Source of the DNA: Acinetobacter amyesii
GTDB lineage: Bacteria > Pseudomonadota > Gammaproteobacteria > Pseudomonadales > Moraxellaceae
DNA length: 64,000 nucleotides
Reading direction: 5' to 3'
Assembly: GCF_002018365.1 (NCBI RefSeq)
Contig: NZ_MVKX01000001.1
Location: 547,178-611,177 of the forward strand
Shown here in pieces: positions 17,393 to 26,879 of the stretch (position 1 is its first letter; every line of letters starts with the position of its first letter). The translations under genes and the position numbers were made by a program. Under the pieces are notes generated by a model. The model was not told the origin of the DNA and did no database searches. It saw only the letters and a list, made by a program, of their open reading frames with translations.

Positions 17393-19582
17393 TTAGAAAT
17401 CAAATGTAGCACTCAATTTAAATGTTCGAGGTTCGCTGAGTGACAAATACGTATAATCGTTCACCGATGCCGAAGCCCAATAGTCTTTATCTAAAACATT
17501 GGTCACACTAAAAATCAAACTGGTAGGTACACTCTTGATTTGGGTTTTATAGTTTGCACCCAAATCTACACGTGTCCAATCTTTAAGTTTCAATGTGTTG
17601 GCATTGTTTGCATAAGTTGAACCCGTATAGACAACACGCCCATTTACACTAACATCTTGCTCAATCGGTAGTTTCCAGTCCGCTTCGACATTGGCTTGGA
17701 ACTCCGGCACACCAATCACACGATGCCCATCAAATAAACCTTGGTATGTGTCTTTTTGTTCGGTATCAATCCACGTTGCGCCGCCCAATATTTTGATTGA
17801 ATCTGTTAATTGACCATAGGCATTAAATTCAAGCCCTTGGTGAATATTCGTCGCTTGACTGATTTGTGCTGTCCCTGAGCTATTCACTGAGGCTTTTTGG
17901 CGATCTGTATAGAAATAATTCAATGTTCCGCCAATCAAGCCATTTTCATATTTCACGCCCAGTTCTTTTTGTTTCGAGACAAATGGATCGGCAATAAAGT
18001 TATTACCTTCACTATCCAAAATCGCTTCGCCTTGAACCAAAGCTTCGATGTAATTGGCATACATAGACCATTCAGGCGTTAATTTATAACTCACGCCCAA
18101 TGCCGGAGTCAGCTGATTTTTATTAATATTGTATTTATAGGTTCCGTAAGAATATACGTCTTGATCAACTTCCTGATAACGCGCACCAAGCATGAGGGTC
18201 AAACGATCATCTAACATCGAAATATTGTCGCCCAAGGCAAAACTTTTCAAGGTACTGACACCTGCTTTTGGATAAGTCCCTTCTACCCCCAACCATTTGT
18301 CAATGTTAGAATCTTCGGTGTAAATCGGATCATAAAAATTATCATTCAAACTGGTGGCATATCCATAGCTATAGCGTTTATCTGCACGATATAAAGAACC
18401 AGAAGCGACCACTTGATGTTTTAAAGCACCTGTTTCAAATTTAGTTTTCACACCGAGTTCTGCTGAGTGATTACGATCTTTACGTGGAATCATCGATGCA
18501 GAAAGTTTTGCCGTTCCTGCTGCGGTATCACTTAATTGCTGGCTTGAGTAAACACCAGCTTCTTCTGATTTGCGAAATCCATATGCGGCATAGGCTGTCG
18601 TTGCATCGGTTAAGTCATATTCAGCACGTACACTTCCGAATAAATCTTCTTCATTTGAATAAGTCCAAGCTTGACCATGATAATTAGCATACTGAGCAGC
18701 ACTCGGAAGCTGTGTAACTGCATTGGTTAAACGTAAACTCGGTCGATTTTCTGAAAGGCGGTTATTGTTATATCCAAAATCACCAGATAGACGGAGACGC
18801 TCCCCTTTGTAGTCCGCAGCAATCAAAGCCAATCCAAGTGTTTTCTTTTCTTGGTCAATCTCGGTTCCACCATCATGGTAAGCTGTATTGACCCGCATTC
18901 CAAATTGATCATCTGTCCCAAAGCGACGTGATACATCCGATGCCACATAGGCACCATTGAAGTTTGTACCCACCGTCACACGTGTTAATGGATCATTACT
19001 GGCACGTTTCGGAAGTAAGTTAATTGAACCACCAATTCCTGTTCCACCCGGGATTGCACCATTTAAAAATGCCGAAGCGCCTTTGAAGACTTCTACCCGC
19101 TCAAACAGTTCTGTTGGAATATATTGGCGTGGCAATATGCCATACAGGCCGTTATATGCCGTATCATCTGATGCCAGTGCAAAACCACGAATAAAATAGG
19201 CTTCTTGAAAGTTCCCATAACCTTTGGCCGTACGCACACCCGCATCTGCTTGTAGCACGTCACCAACACTTTTCGCTTGGCGGTCTTGGATATATTGCTG
19301 GGTATAACTGGTGATATTAAATGGTGTTTCTAAATTTTTCTGATTACCAAAAATACCTACTTTACCGCCTGTCGCGACTTGCCCCCCTGCATAAGGCTTC
19401 ATCAAGCCATTTGCAGAAGCATCCGCACTCACGACCACATTAATGGCTTCTAGCGTTTGAACTTCTGTACTATCGATATTGGCAGCGGGATGTTCCGTTT
19501 CAGCGACTTCATTCGCATAAACATATGTGAACCCTTGTGTAGCACACGCCATCATCACACAGAGCTGCTTCATTTTTAACAT
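17393..19582 (-). CDS. TonB-dependent siderophore receptor
   Basis: Outer-membrane ligand-gated porin of about 729 residues. It has a signal peptide (MLKMKQLCVMMACATQGFTYVYA), then a plug domain (about 60-190, including GNQKNLETPFNITSYT, VGDVLQADAGVRT and ERVEVFKGASAFLNG), then the 22-strand barrel ending in the terminal aromatic (SATFDF). There is no N-terminal STN signalling domain, so it is a simple transducer rather than a FecA-type sensor. The plug resembles ferric-hydroxamate-type receptors, but the ligand cannot be named. The ATG at 19582 starts the signal peptide; a GTG at 19612 is the upstream alternative. A Fur-type operator overlaps the promoter region. Confidence 0.9.
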   Translation of the reverse strand: MLKMKQLCVMMACATQGFTYVYANEVAETEHPAANIDSTEVQTLEAINVVVSADASANGLMKPYAGGQVATGGKVGIFGNQKNLETPFNITSYTQQYIQDRQAKSVGDVLQADAGVRTAKGYGNFQEAYFIRGFALASDDTAYNGLYGILPRQYIPTELFERVEVFKGASAFLNGAIPGGTGIGGSINLLPKRASNDPLTRVTVGTNFNGAYVASDVSRRFGTDDQFGMRVNTAYHDGGTEIDQEKKTLGLALIAADYKGERLRLSGDFGYNNNRLSENRPSLRLTNAVTQLPSAAQYANYHGQAWTYSNEEDLFGSVRAEYDLTDATTAYAAYGFRKSEEAGVYSSQQLSDTAAGTAKLSASMIPRKDRNHSAELGVKTKFETGALKHQVVASGSLYRADKRYSYGYATSLNDNFYDPIYTEDSNIDKWLGVEGTYPKAGVSTLKSFALGDNISMLDDRLTLMLGARYQEVDQDVYSYGTYKYNINKNQLTPALGVSYKLTPEWSMYANYIEALVQGEAILDSEGNNFIADPFVSKQKELGVKYENGLIGGTLNYFYTDRQKASVNSSGTAQISQATNIHQGLEFNAYGQLTDSIKILGGATWIDTEQKDTYQGLFDGHRVIGVPEFQANVEADWKLPIEQDVSVNGRVVYTGSTYANNANTLKLKDWTRVDLGANYKTQIKSVPTSLIFSVTNVLDKDYWASASVNDYTYLSLSEPRTFKLSATFDF

Positions 19583-19615
19583 TGGGAGAGTAATCCTAGA
19601 AAATACGCCCACATA

Positions 19616-19634
19616 ATAAATGATAATGATTAGC
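19616..19634. promoter_or_regulatory. Probable Fur operator for the siderophore receptor
   Basis: AAATGATAATGATTAGC (19618-19634) contains consecutive NAT(A/T)AT-type hexamers (GATAAT, GATTAG) as in Fur boxes. It lies about 40 bases upstream of the receptor start, the usual place for iron-dependent repression. It matches two hexamers well and the third poorly. Confidence 0.6.
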
Positions 19635-19900
19635 GTTTATTCTTTCATTTCATGTTTTACGATGCTTTTTATTTATTACTTTTTATTTTTTAATTGTAAT
19701 TTTTTATTAAGCTCAACTTAACGAATTATACTCACCTGATTGGTGAATAGCGTTTTATTCCATCAAAACACAGACATCAAGCGGTTTATAACTAGTCACA
19801 AAATCAATATCCACTCTTTATCCATCAGATGAAAACCCAAGCAATGACAAATCATTCACGGAGCATAGACAATGATTAACATATGCCTTCTGCTATAGGC

Positions 19901-20410
19901 TTATTGAGGTGGATGAATAGCAAATTCATGTTCAACAGTATAACTGAGATTTTTATCGACCATTGGAATGGGTTCAAGTCGCGCAACCAATAGGGATTTT
20001 TGTACTTTTTGATCAAAGCTTTTAGAGCCTGAACTTGCAATGAGTTTTGAGCTACCAATATAGCCAGTTGCAGCAATCACGGTGAGCTGTAGTTTGACAG
20101 GATGCTTATATGTTTTCATTTCAGACGCAGACAGCACATATTGTGGTGCATTTACCCAAGAGACTTCATACATTTTCAGTTTGACATGTGGATCAATTAC
20201 ATCGGCAACACGCGTAGGTTGGTATTCTTCTACAGGTGTTTTTAATAATTGCAATAATGCGTTGACCTGAGCATCTGTCGTGTAGTCTAGATTGCTGGCA
20301 TCAACAGAAGTTTCTGCAGATTCAGAAGCGTTCAAATTGCTATCTGCCCACGCTGTACTCAAACATACGGGTAAAAAAACCGTTAAAACACAAATTCGAC
20401 GTTTAACCAT
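19901..20410 (-). CDS. Periplasmic TonB-C-like protein
   Basis: A 169-residue exported protein with a signal peptide (MVKRRICVLTVFLPVCLSTAWA). The last 60 residues resemble the C-terminal domain of TonB: KLQLTVIAATGYIGSSKLIASSGSKSFD, then an amphipathic helix, then LEPIP, then a final beta strand TVEHEFAI. Unlike TonB it has no Pro-rich spacer and its anchor looks cleavable, so it is not a standard energy transducer; a periplasmic helper or a diverged transducer is possible. The start at 20410 gives a clean signal peptide, and a TTG at 20437 is the alternative. It lies 320 bases upstream of the siderophore receptor on the same strand, which supports an iron-uptake link. Confidence 0.62.
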   Translation of the reverse strand: MVKRRICVLTVFLPVCLSTAWADSNLNASESAETSVDASNLDYTTDAQVNALLQLLKTPVEEYQPTRVADVIDPHVKLKMYEVSWVNAPQYVLSASEMKTYKHPVKLQLTVIAATGYIGSSKLIASSGSKSFDQKVQKSLLVARLEPIPMVDKNLSYTVEHEFAIHPPQ

Positions 20411-20464
20411 CTGCTTAAACAATGTGATGACCTTCAAATAAAGAGCCGTCAGTATAAAACATCC

Positions 20465-20494
20465 AAAAAAAATAAAGACGCTTTCGCGCCTTTA
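20465..20494 (-). terminator. Intrinsic terminator of the msrB-btuE operon
   Basis: On the minus strand AAAGGCGC-GAAA-GCGTCTTT forms an eight-pair stem with one G-U wobble and a tetraloop, followed by TA and a T8 run (stem 20474-20493, T-tract 20465-20472). It is 30 bases downstream of the peroxidase stop codon. Confidence 0.82.
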
Positions 20495-20524
20495 TATCAA
20501 CCTCAGTGCCACCAATAACTCACT

Positions 20525-21013
20525 TTATTTTGACTGAGCCAATGCTTTTTCAATATCTTCATTCAAGGTTTCAGGCTTGGTCGTGGGTGCATAGCGGTTC
20601 AAGACCTGACCATTTTTCCCAATTAAAAACTTCGTAAAATTCCACTTAATACCATTTCCCAATACGCCTTTCGAGTTATTGGTTAAATAACGGAAAATCA
20701 CATGCGCTTCAGGGCCTTTTACATTCACTTTGGCAAACATCGGGAAAGATACGCCATAATTTTTTTGACAAAACGCGCCAATTTGATCATTCGAGCCCGG
20801 ATCTTGCCCGCCAAATTGGTTGCATGGAAAGCCTAAAACCTCCAAACCTTGATCTTTATATTGTTCGTAAATTTTTTCCAAACCTGCAAATTGAGGAGTG
20901 AACCCACATTTGCTGGCGGTATTTACAATTAATAAAACCTTACCTTCATAATCTGCAAAGGATTTATTACTTCCGTCCAGTAATTCTGCTTCAAACTGGT
21001 GAATGGTGGTCAT
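20525..21013 (-). CDS. btuE: Glutathione/thioredoxin peroxidase (BtuE type)
   Basis: Thiol peroxidase of the GPx family, 162 residues, reducing hydrogen and lipid peroxides. The active site is Cys36 in [12 protein letters not shown], where animal enzymes have selenocysteine. The Gln and Trp of the catalytic tetrad are in [14 protein letters not shown] and [10 protein letters not shown]. Bacterial members of this type are usually reduced by thioredoxin. Its ATG overlaps the last codons of msrB by four bases on the same strand, so the two are translated together, giving one oxidative-damage operon. It ends at a strong terminator. Confidence 0.93.
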   Translation of the reverse strand: MTTIHQFEAELLDGSNKSFADYEGKVLLIVNTASKCGFTPQFAGLEKIYEQYKDQGLEVLGFPCNQFGGQDPGSNDQIGAFCQKNYGVSFPMFAKVNVKGPEAHVIFRYLTNNSKGVLGNGIKWNFTKFLIGKNGQVLNRYAPTTKPETLNEDIEKALAQSK

Positions 21014-21429
21014 GGATAAGTTTCCTCATCATTTTTTTCTTTTGTTTCTAATTCTAAGGATGCCGAATTAATACAATAACGTAATCCAGTCGGCTGTGGG
21101 CCATCAGCAAAAACATGCCCTAAGTGAGCGTCACAATGATGACAAACAATTTCTGTTCTGACCATACCGTGCGTCGTATCTACATTTTCTTCTACCGCAG
21201 CAGGTTCAATCGGCTTATAAAAGCTTGGCCAACCACAACCGCTATCGTATTTTGTTTCAGAAGAAAAAAGCGGCTCCCCGCAACAACGACATACATACGT
21301 CCCAGCTTGTTTAGTATTCCAATATTTTCCAGTGAAAGCTTGCTCCGTGCCTTTCTGACGCGTTATGCGAAACTCTTCTGGCGACAATTCTCTTTGCCAT
21401 TCTCTTTCTGTTTTATTGAGTTTTCCCAT
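21010..21429 (-). CDS. msrB: Peptide methionine-R-sulfoxide reductase MsrB
   Basis: Repairs methionine-R-sulfoxide in oxidised proteins. It is 139 residues, full length. The four zinc-binding cysteines are Cys47, Cys50 (CRCC), Cys96 and Cys99 (CHHC), and the catalytic cysteine is Cys119 in RYCIN. No MsrA domain is fused. The mRNA reads AAGGGACGTCATC before the ATG, an acceptable site. It is the first gene of the msrB-btuE pair, overlapping the peroxidase by four bases. The N-terminal [23 protein letters not shown] is the standard MsrB opening. Confidence 0.96.
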   Translation of the reverse strand: MGKLNKTEREWQRELSPEEFRITRQKGTEQAFTGKYWNTKQAGTYVCRCCGEPLFSSETKYDSGCGWPSFYKPIEPAAVEENVDTTHGMVRTEIVCHHCDAHLGHVFADGPQPTGLRYCINSASLELETKEKNDEETYP

Positions 21430-21657
21430 GATGACGTCCCTTTATATCGTGGTATTTAAAATAGGATAATCCTATATTTACGTCATTCAATCTTAAATTT
21501 CTAGTCTTTATTCAACAATTTACAAAATCTATATAATGACCAAAAAAGCAAAAGGTAAGCAAATATAAAATCATGGTGAGCAAAACACCAAATTAAATGC
21601 TTTTTTGTGAGCAACTTTAGTGATAATCTTAGCGCTACTCTTGCTCAGGATTAAAAA

Positions 21658-23088
21658 ATGTCGCAGAAAAAGAGCGTAATTTTTAAAAATCTGCTGCCCG
21701 TGATCAAACAATATCAACAGGCAGGGTTTACGCATGAAAAAATAGTTGCTTTACTCAGAGATGAACATCATCTCGATTTAGTAACGACCGAGACATTTAA
21801 AAGCTATTTATACCGTTATGCAAAAGTGACCTCCACTCTTTCCGAGAATATAAAAATGCCGAATACGTTTAACACACCACGCGAAATTAAGAAATCGTCT
21901 AAGCTCGAGCATGTTTGCTACGACATTCGCGGACCAGTGTTGCGAGCGGCCAATGAGATGGAAGAGGCTGGCCATAAAATTATTAAATTAAATATTGGTA
22001 ACCCTGCTCCTTTTGGTTTTGAAGCGCCTCAAGAAATTATTAACGACGTGGCACTCAACCTGCCAAATGCAATTGGTTATACCGACTCAAAAGGCATCTT
22101 CCCTGCGCGTAAAGCGATTTGTCAGTATTATCAACAAAAAGGTATCTTAAACATGCACGTGAATGACGTGTATGTTGGTAATGGCGTATCTGAACTGATC
22201 GTGATGGCAATGCAAGGCTTGCTCGACGATGGTGACGAAATGCTAGTGCCTATGCCAGATTATCCGCTTTGGACAGCAGCAGTTAACCTTTCTGGCGGTA
22301 CAGCTATTCACTATAAATGTGATGAAGAAAATTTCTGGTATCCAGATATTGCCGACATGGAAAGTAAAATCACCCCGAATACCCGCGGTATCGTGGTGAT
22401 TAACCCGAACAACCCAACAGGTGCGGTTTACCCACGTCATGTGCTTGAGCAAATTGTAGCTCTTGCGAAGAAATACGACTTAATTTTGTTTGCTGATGAA
22501 ATTTACGACAAGATCGTTTATGACGGTATTGAGCATGTCTCTGTTGCTTCATTGGCGGGCGATCAGCTGTGTATTTCTTTCAATGGCTTATCTAAAGCGT
22601 ATCGAATTGCAGGTTACCGTTCAGGCTGGATGGCAATTACAGGTGATAAATCACGCGCGCTAGACTACATTGAAGGTTTAGACATGTTGGCGTCGATGCG
22701 TCTCTGTGCCAACCACCAAGCGCAATATGCGATTCAAACAGCTTTAGGCGGTTATCAATCAATTAATGATCTCATCCGTCCGGGCGGTCGTTTATATGAA
22801 CAACGCAACATTGCTTGGGAAATGCTGAATGATATACCGGGTGTGTCTTGTGTGAAACCAGAGGGTGCTATGTACTGCTTCCCTAAACTAGATCCTGAAA
22901 TTTACCCAATTCAAGACGATGAGAAATTCATGCTAGATTTCCTCCGTGCTGAAAAAGTGCTTTTGGTTCAAGGTACTGGCTTTAACTGGCCAACACCTGA
23001 TCACTTCCGTGTGGTGTTCTTGCCTGCTGAAAATGAACTACGTGAAGCACTCACTCGTTTAGGTCGTTTCTTGGCGAAAATGCGTTAA
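21658..23088 (+). CDS. alaA: Alanine-forming aminotransferase AlaA with extra N-terminal domain
   Basis: PLP aminotransferase making alanine from pyruvate and glutamate. Residues from about 78 onward (EIKKSSKLEHVCYDIRGPVL) align end to end with E. coli AlaA/YfbQ (405 residues), including LNIGNPAPFGFEAP, VPMPDYPLWTAAV, NPNNPTGAVY and the Schiff-base lysine in NGLSKAYRIAG (about 312). The first 66 or so residues are extra. They read like a small helix-turn-helix (GFTHEKIVALLRDEHHLDLVTTETFKSYLYRY) of the kind seen in plasmid regulatory proteins, so DNA binding or autoregulation is an inference. An internal start would remove this part, but the upstream frame is coherent. It ends at a strong terminator. 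Confidence 0.9.
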   Translation: MSQKKSVIFKNLLPVIKQYQQAGFTHEKIVALLRDEHHLDLVTTETFKSYLYRYAKVTSTLSENIKMPNTFNTPREIKKSSKLEHVCYDIRGPVLRAANEMEEAGHKIIKLNIGNPAPFGFEAPQEIINDVALNLPNAIGYTDSKGIFPARKAICQYYQQKGILNMHVNDVYVGNGVSELIVMAMQGLLDDGDEMLVPMPDYPLWTAAVNLSGGTAIHYKCDEENFWYPDIADMESKITPNTRGIVVINPNNPTGAVYPRHVLEQIVALAKKYDLILFADEIYDKIVYDGIEHVSVASLAGDQLCISFNGLSKAYRIAGYRSGWMAITGDKSRALDYIEGLDMLASMRLCANHQAQYAIQTALGGYQSINDLIRPGGRLYEQRNIAWEMLNDIPGVSCVKPEGAMYCFPKLDPEIYPIQDDEKFMLDFLRAEKVLLVQGTGFNWPTPDHFRVVFLPAENELREALTRLGRFLAKMR

Positions 23089-23111
23089 TTCATAATTGAT
23101 TTAAAAATAAG

Positions 23112-23139
23112 AAAACCGTACGCCATGTACGGTTTTTTT
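23112..23139 (+). terminator. Intrinsic terminator of alaA
   Basis: Stem AAAACCGTAC/GTACGGTTTT (23112-23121 and 23127-23136) with a five-base loop and T-run, 23 bases after the stop codon. Confidence 0.92.
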
Positions 23140-23320
23140 ATTACTGTATCTTTAAATTTGATTTCTTACTGTACTCACACCACAGCTATCTTTTTGAATC
23201 GTTAAGTTTTTAATAATTTATTTTGAGCTTAGACCTTAGTCAAAACTTTAAGATCTGTTGATTTTTCTACAGCATATTCATGTTATTTTTTAACCAATCA
23301 AAAAAATACATGAGTACAGG

Positions 23321-24496
23321 ATGTTCTCAAACAAAATTAAACTGAGCCTATTTCTCTGTCTAAGCATGTGCCTCGGCATCGGGATCTTACGTTTTTCCTA
23401 TACCGCACTACTCCCTTCAACCCGTGAAGCCTTTGGTTGGAGCCCAAGTTTTGCCAGCATCTTAGGCAGTGCCAATTTGCTCGGCTACTTAATCGGCGCA
23501 TTTTGGGCCATGAAATTACCCCAAAATAAAAGCATGGTGAGCTACATCCAACTCGCGGCTATTGCAGGGACACTCAGTTTACTCAGTTGTGCATTTTCAG
23601 GTTTTTCAGAAATTTGGTACAGCACTTGGCGCGTAATTTCAGGGATCAGTGGTGGATTATTGATGATCCTCTCCCCAAGTGTCGTGGCCCAATGTTCACA
23701 GCTTCAAGACCGCTTTAAAATCAACTTTATTGGTTTTAGTGGTATTGGCTTGGGGGTCCTAATGGCAACGCTATTTTTGCCTTACATCCAAGATATTTCC
23801 ACGATGTGGGCTTGGTTGATTTTGTTTTCTTTTTCAGCCCTGATTTGTATGTTACTCAGCGTGCTTTTGAAGGGGTTTAAAACACAGCTCACAACACTCA
23901 CCGAGGTTCCAGCAGTAGAACATAAAGTCGATGGAATTTTCTATTGTCTCTTAATTGTGTATAGCACCAGTGCTTTTGCTTACGTGCCTCATTCATTATT
24001 TTGGATTGACTATTTAACTCACACCCTACACCTCAGCCCGATCGGGATCAATTTCAATTGGATTTTATATGGTTTAGGTAGTGCTTTAGGGGCCTTTGCC
24101 GCTTACTGCTTAGCACAAAAACTGGGAAATATTAGCGCTCTTAAAATTTTATATAGCAACTATGTCTTGGCGATTTTTATAGCGATTATTAATATCCATC
24201 CACTTTTTACTTTTTTATCTTCTTTTGCGACAGGCTTGCTCAATCCGGCAGTGGTTTTTCTCACCTCTTATACCATTTTGCAAATCTATGGTAGCGCCTA
24301 TAAAAAGCTCTGGAGCATTGCAACTCTGTGCTTTGCATCTATTCAATTGATCGGTGGTTTAAGCTTTAGTTTTTTACAGCGAATTGGTATTGATTTTTCA
24401 CAGCAATTTATTATAGCCGCATGCGTCCTCTGCATTGGAACACTACAGCTCTTTTGGTTTACTCGCACAGCAAAATTGAGCAAAAATCTCGTCTAG
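23321..24496 (+). CDS. YbfB-type MFS transporter
   Basis: Major facilitator superfamily protein of 391 residues with about 12 hydrophobic spans. The start MFSNKIKLSLFLCLSMCLGIGILRFSYT and the LPSTREAFGWSPSFASILGSANLLGYLIG region are typical of the YbfB/YjiJ subfamily. That subfamily has the shortened MFS fold of about 390 residues and no known substrate in most species. ATG 23321 follows a weak ACAGG site. The gene is alone and ends before a bidirectional terminator. Confidence 0.82.
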   Translation: MFSNKIKLSLFLCLSMCLGIGILRFSYTALLPSTREAFGWSPSFASILGSANLLGYLIGAFWAMKLPQNKSMVSYIQLAAIAGTLSLLSCAFSGFSEIWYSTWRVISGISGGLLMILSPSVVAQCSQLQDRFKINFIGFSGIGLGVLMATLFLPYIQDISTMWAWLILFSFSALICMLLSVLLKGFKTQLTTLTEVPAVEHKVDGIFYCLLIVYSTSAFAYVPHSLFWIDYLTHTLHLSPIGINFNWILYGLGSALGAFAAYCLAQKLGNISALKILYSNYVLAIFIAIINIHPLFTFLSSFATGLLNPAVVFLTSYTILQIYGSAYKKLWSIATLCFASIQLIGGLSFSFLQRIGIDFSQQFIIAACVLCIGTLQLFWFTRTAKLSKNLV

Positions 24497-24532
24497 GCCG
24501 ATCATATGACATTCAACTGCATCATCAATCAC

Positions 24533-24571
24533 ACATACAAAAGTCATGCATACAAAAATCATGCATACAAA
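24533..24571. repeat. Short tandem repeat CATACAAAARTCATG
   Basis: A 15-bp unit CATACAAAA(G/A)TCATG is present two and a half times in tandem between the MFS gene and its terminator. It is too short for a CRISPR and has no spacer. It may be a slippage-born minisatellite. Confidence 0.6.
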
Positions 24572-24604
24572 GAAAAGACCTATATAAATAGGTCTTTTCT
24601 TTTT
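24571..24604. terminator. Bidirectional intrinsic terminator
   Basis: Stem AGAAAAGACCTAT/ATAGGTCTTTTCT (24571-24583 and 24588-24600) with loop ATAA, with T residues to the right and A residues to the left. It separates the MFS gene from the convergent Lys-rich microprotein. Confidence 0.88.
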
Positions 24605-24621
24605 GATAAAGAGTGAATGGG

Positions 24622-24738
24622 CTAAGCTTTTTTCAGCTTTTTCTTTAATTTTTTCAGAGCAGAATTATGCTTTGAAATTTTGTTCAACCTCGCTTTAATT
24701 TCCTTTTTAAGTGATTTGGTTTTCTTAGACAAATTCAT
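24622..24738 (-). CDS. Lys-rich microprotein, 36-38 aa, unknown
   Basis: A minus-strand frame encoding MNLSKKTKSLKKEIKARLNK followed by ISKHNSALKKLKKKLKKA. It is extremely basic (16 Lys and 1 Arg in 38 residues), with a heptad-like spacing of Leu/Ile that suggests a short amphipathic helix. AAGGAG directly abuts the ATG at 24738, which is too close, whereas the TTG two codons later (24732) is at ideal six-base spacing and may be the true start (36 residues). Nucleic-acid binding or a ribosome-associated role fits the composition, but nothing is known. It lies 84 bases downstream of the Gln-rich gene on the same strand and could be co-transcribed. Confidence 0.55.
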   Translation of the reverse strand: MNLSKKTKSLKKEIKARLNKISKHNSALKKLKKKLKKA

Positions 24739-24828
24739 CTCCTTCTCGTCTACGTATAAATCTTAAATTTAGTTCAATGAGTAAATCGTTTGACCAAATG
24801 AACTTTGAATCACAAAGTCTTTAGCCTA

Positions 24829-25017
<189 letters not shown>

Positions 25018-25353
25018 TTCATTTCTCCTTTTCATCACAAATATCGCAATGTACTGCTGCTAGGTGTACTTCTACTAAAGGACAACAACCAATGTACCGC
25101 TAATTTTTAAGGATCCAAGCCGATAAATGTTTCGAATTACGTCATTGTAAAATCACTGGAGAATAATTAATTTGAAATCAATCCCCCTCTATTTTCTGCA
25201 TTACTTAAGTTCACTCGAATAGTGTGGTTTTAAACTTTTAGTAACATGACAAGCATGCCAGACCATTAGAATAACAGCGTGAAGTCATTTTTTTATCTCG
25301 TCTTTTTTAATGGCATTGAGTAACCCTTTTTCTGTGTGTTTAATTAATTCCCA
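25018..25353. other. Spacer upstream of the Gln-rich gene, no gene seen
   Basis: About 335 bases between the Gln-rich gene and the icd terminator. The promoter of the minus-strand microproteins should lie here. I see no small frame with a ribosome-binding site and no notable inverted repeat. Confidence 0.5.
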
Positions 25354-25385
25354 TAAAAAAGGACTGAATCATTCAGTCCTTTTTA
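25354..25385. terminator. Intrinsic terminator after icd (bidirectional)
   Basis: Stem GGACTGAA/TTCAGTCC (25361-25368 and 25372-25379), extended by A6 on the left and T6 on the right, about 50 bases beyond the icd stop codon on the minus strand. Confidence 0.88.
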
Positions 25386-25436
25386 CCTAGCCTTTTTATA
25401 CATCTAGCTTTTTTACACCTAGATTAGCAAATAAAC

Positions 25437-26690
25437 TTAGTCCATATGCTCAATGATGGCTTGTCCAAACTCCGAACAACGCAAAAGTTTTGCACCTTGC
25501 ATGAGTCGTTCAAAATCATAGGTTACCGTTTTGGCTTCAATCGCCCCCGCAATACCTTTAATAATTAGATCTGCCGCTTCTGTCCAGCCCATATTTCGCA
25601 GCATCATTTCTGCAGACAGAATAATAGACCCTGGGTTTACTTTGTCTTGACCTGCATATTTAGGCGCAGTGCCATGTGTCGCTTCATATACTTGCACAGC
25701 GCCACCAATATTGGCACCCGGTGCAATACCAATGCCGCCAACTTCTGCCGCCAAAGCATCTGAAATATAGTCACCATTTAAATTTAGGGTAGCAATGACT
25801 GAATAATCGGTCGGACGCATCAGAATCTGCTGTAAAAAAGCGTCCGCGATCGCATCTTTAATCACGATCTCTTTGCCCGTTTTCGGATTTTTTATTTTGA
25901 CCCAAGGACCGCCATCTAGTAATTCACCACCAAAGCGCTCAACTGCGACTTCATAGCCCCACTCTTTAAATGCCCCTTCGGTATATTTCATGATATTACC
26001 TTTATGCACCAAAGTGACATTCGGCTTATCGTTATCAATAGCGAATTGAATAGCTTTACGTACCAAACGCTGAGAACCTTCTTTAGATACAGGCTTAATA
26101 CCAATACCACAATTTTCCTCAAAGCGAATCTTGGTGACGCCCATTTCCTCTTTGAGAAATTTGATCATTTTCTTGGCTTCAGGCGAATCTGCTTTCCATT
26201 CAATCCCTGCGTAGATATCTTCTGAGTTCTCTCGGAAGATCACCATGTCTGTACGTTCAGGATGCTGAACAGGTGAAGGAACGCCCTTAAACCAACGTAC
26301 TGGACGCACACAGACGTAGAGGTCTAATTCTTGACGTAACGCAACATTTAGCGAACGAATGCCGCCACCGACAGGCGTCGTTAACGGCCCTTTAATTGAA
26401 ACTACAAATTCGCGTAAAGCCTCAAAGGTTTCTTCGGGCATATAGGTGCCATAAATTTTATTGGCTTTTTCACCACAATAAACTTCCATCCATTCTATGG
26501 CACGTTTTCCACCATACGCTTTTTGTACTGCGGCATTCACCACGGTTTTCATCACGGGCGTGATATCGACGCCAATACCATCGCCTTCAATAAATGGAAT
26601 AATTGGATTATTGGGAACATTGAATGATAAGTCTGAATTTACTGTAATTTTTGTCCCATCCACTGGAACGACGATCTTCTGATAACCCAT
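25437..26690 (-). CDS. icd: NADP-dependent isocitrate dehydrogenase
   Basis: TCA-cycle enzyme converting isocitrate to 2-oxoglutarate with NADP, homodimeric type of 417 residues (E. coli Icd is 416). Visible are the phosphorylatable serine region [25 protein letters not shown], the metal/substrate segment [27 protein letters not shown], and the NADP-binding [17 protein letters not shown]. The serine needed for AceK control is conserved, though AceK is not in this window. I start at ATG 26690 (MGYQKIVVP) because GGGAGGATC lies upstream; an open extension to 26765 is leader sequence. The rluE gene is divergent, 190 bases away. Confidence 0.96.
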   Translation of the reverse strand: MGYQKIVVPVDGTKITVNSDLSFNVPNNPIIPFIEGDGIGVDITPVMKTVVNAAVQKAYGGKRAIEWMEVYCGEKANKIYGTYMPEETFEALREFVVSIKGPLTTPVGGGIRSLNVALRQELDLYVCVRPVRWFKGVPSPVQHPERTDMVIFRENSEDIYAGIEWKADSPEAKKMIKFLKEEMGVTKIRFEENCGIGIKPVSKEGSQRLVRKAIQFAIDNDKPNVTLVHKGNIMKYTEGAFKEWGYEVAVERFGGELLDGGPWVKIKNPKTGKEIVIKDAIADAFLQQILMRPTDYSVIATLNLNGDYISDALAAEVGGIGIAPGANIGGAVQVYEATHGTAPKYAGQDKVNPGSIILSAEMMLRNMGWTEAADLIIKGIAGAIEAKTVTYDFERLMQGAKLLRCSEFGQAIIEHMD

Positions 26691-26879
26691 TTTTATGATC
26701 CTCCCTGAGAAGCGAGTGAAAAAATAATTGCTGTTTGATAAGACTTTTAATTGCGCTTCACGCATAATACTCTAAAGCAAATCTACCTTTTTTGAGATTT
26801 AGATGGGAAATAGCTGCATTTCCCTATTGAATAAATCTTAACCAATTTGAATTATTGTATTTAATAGAAGTTATTTCCT

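Noticed and set aside
24533-24571. CRISPR-like direct repeats
   Set aside because: The 15-bp units are directly adjacent with no spacers and only two and a half copies.
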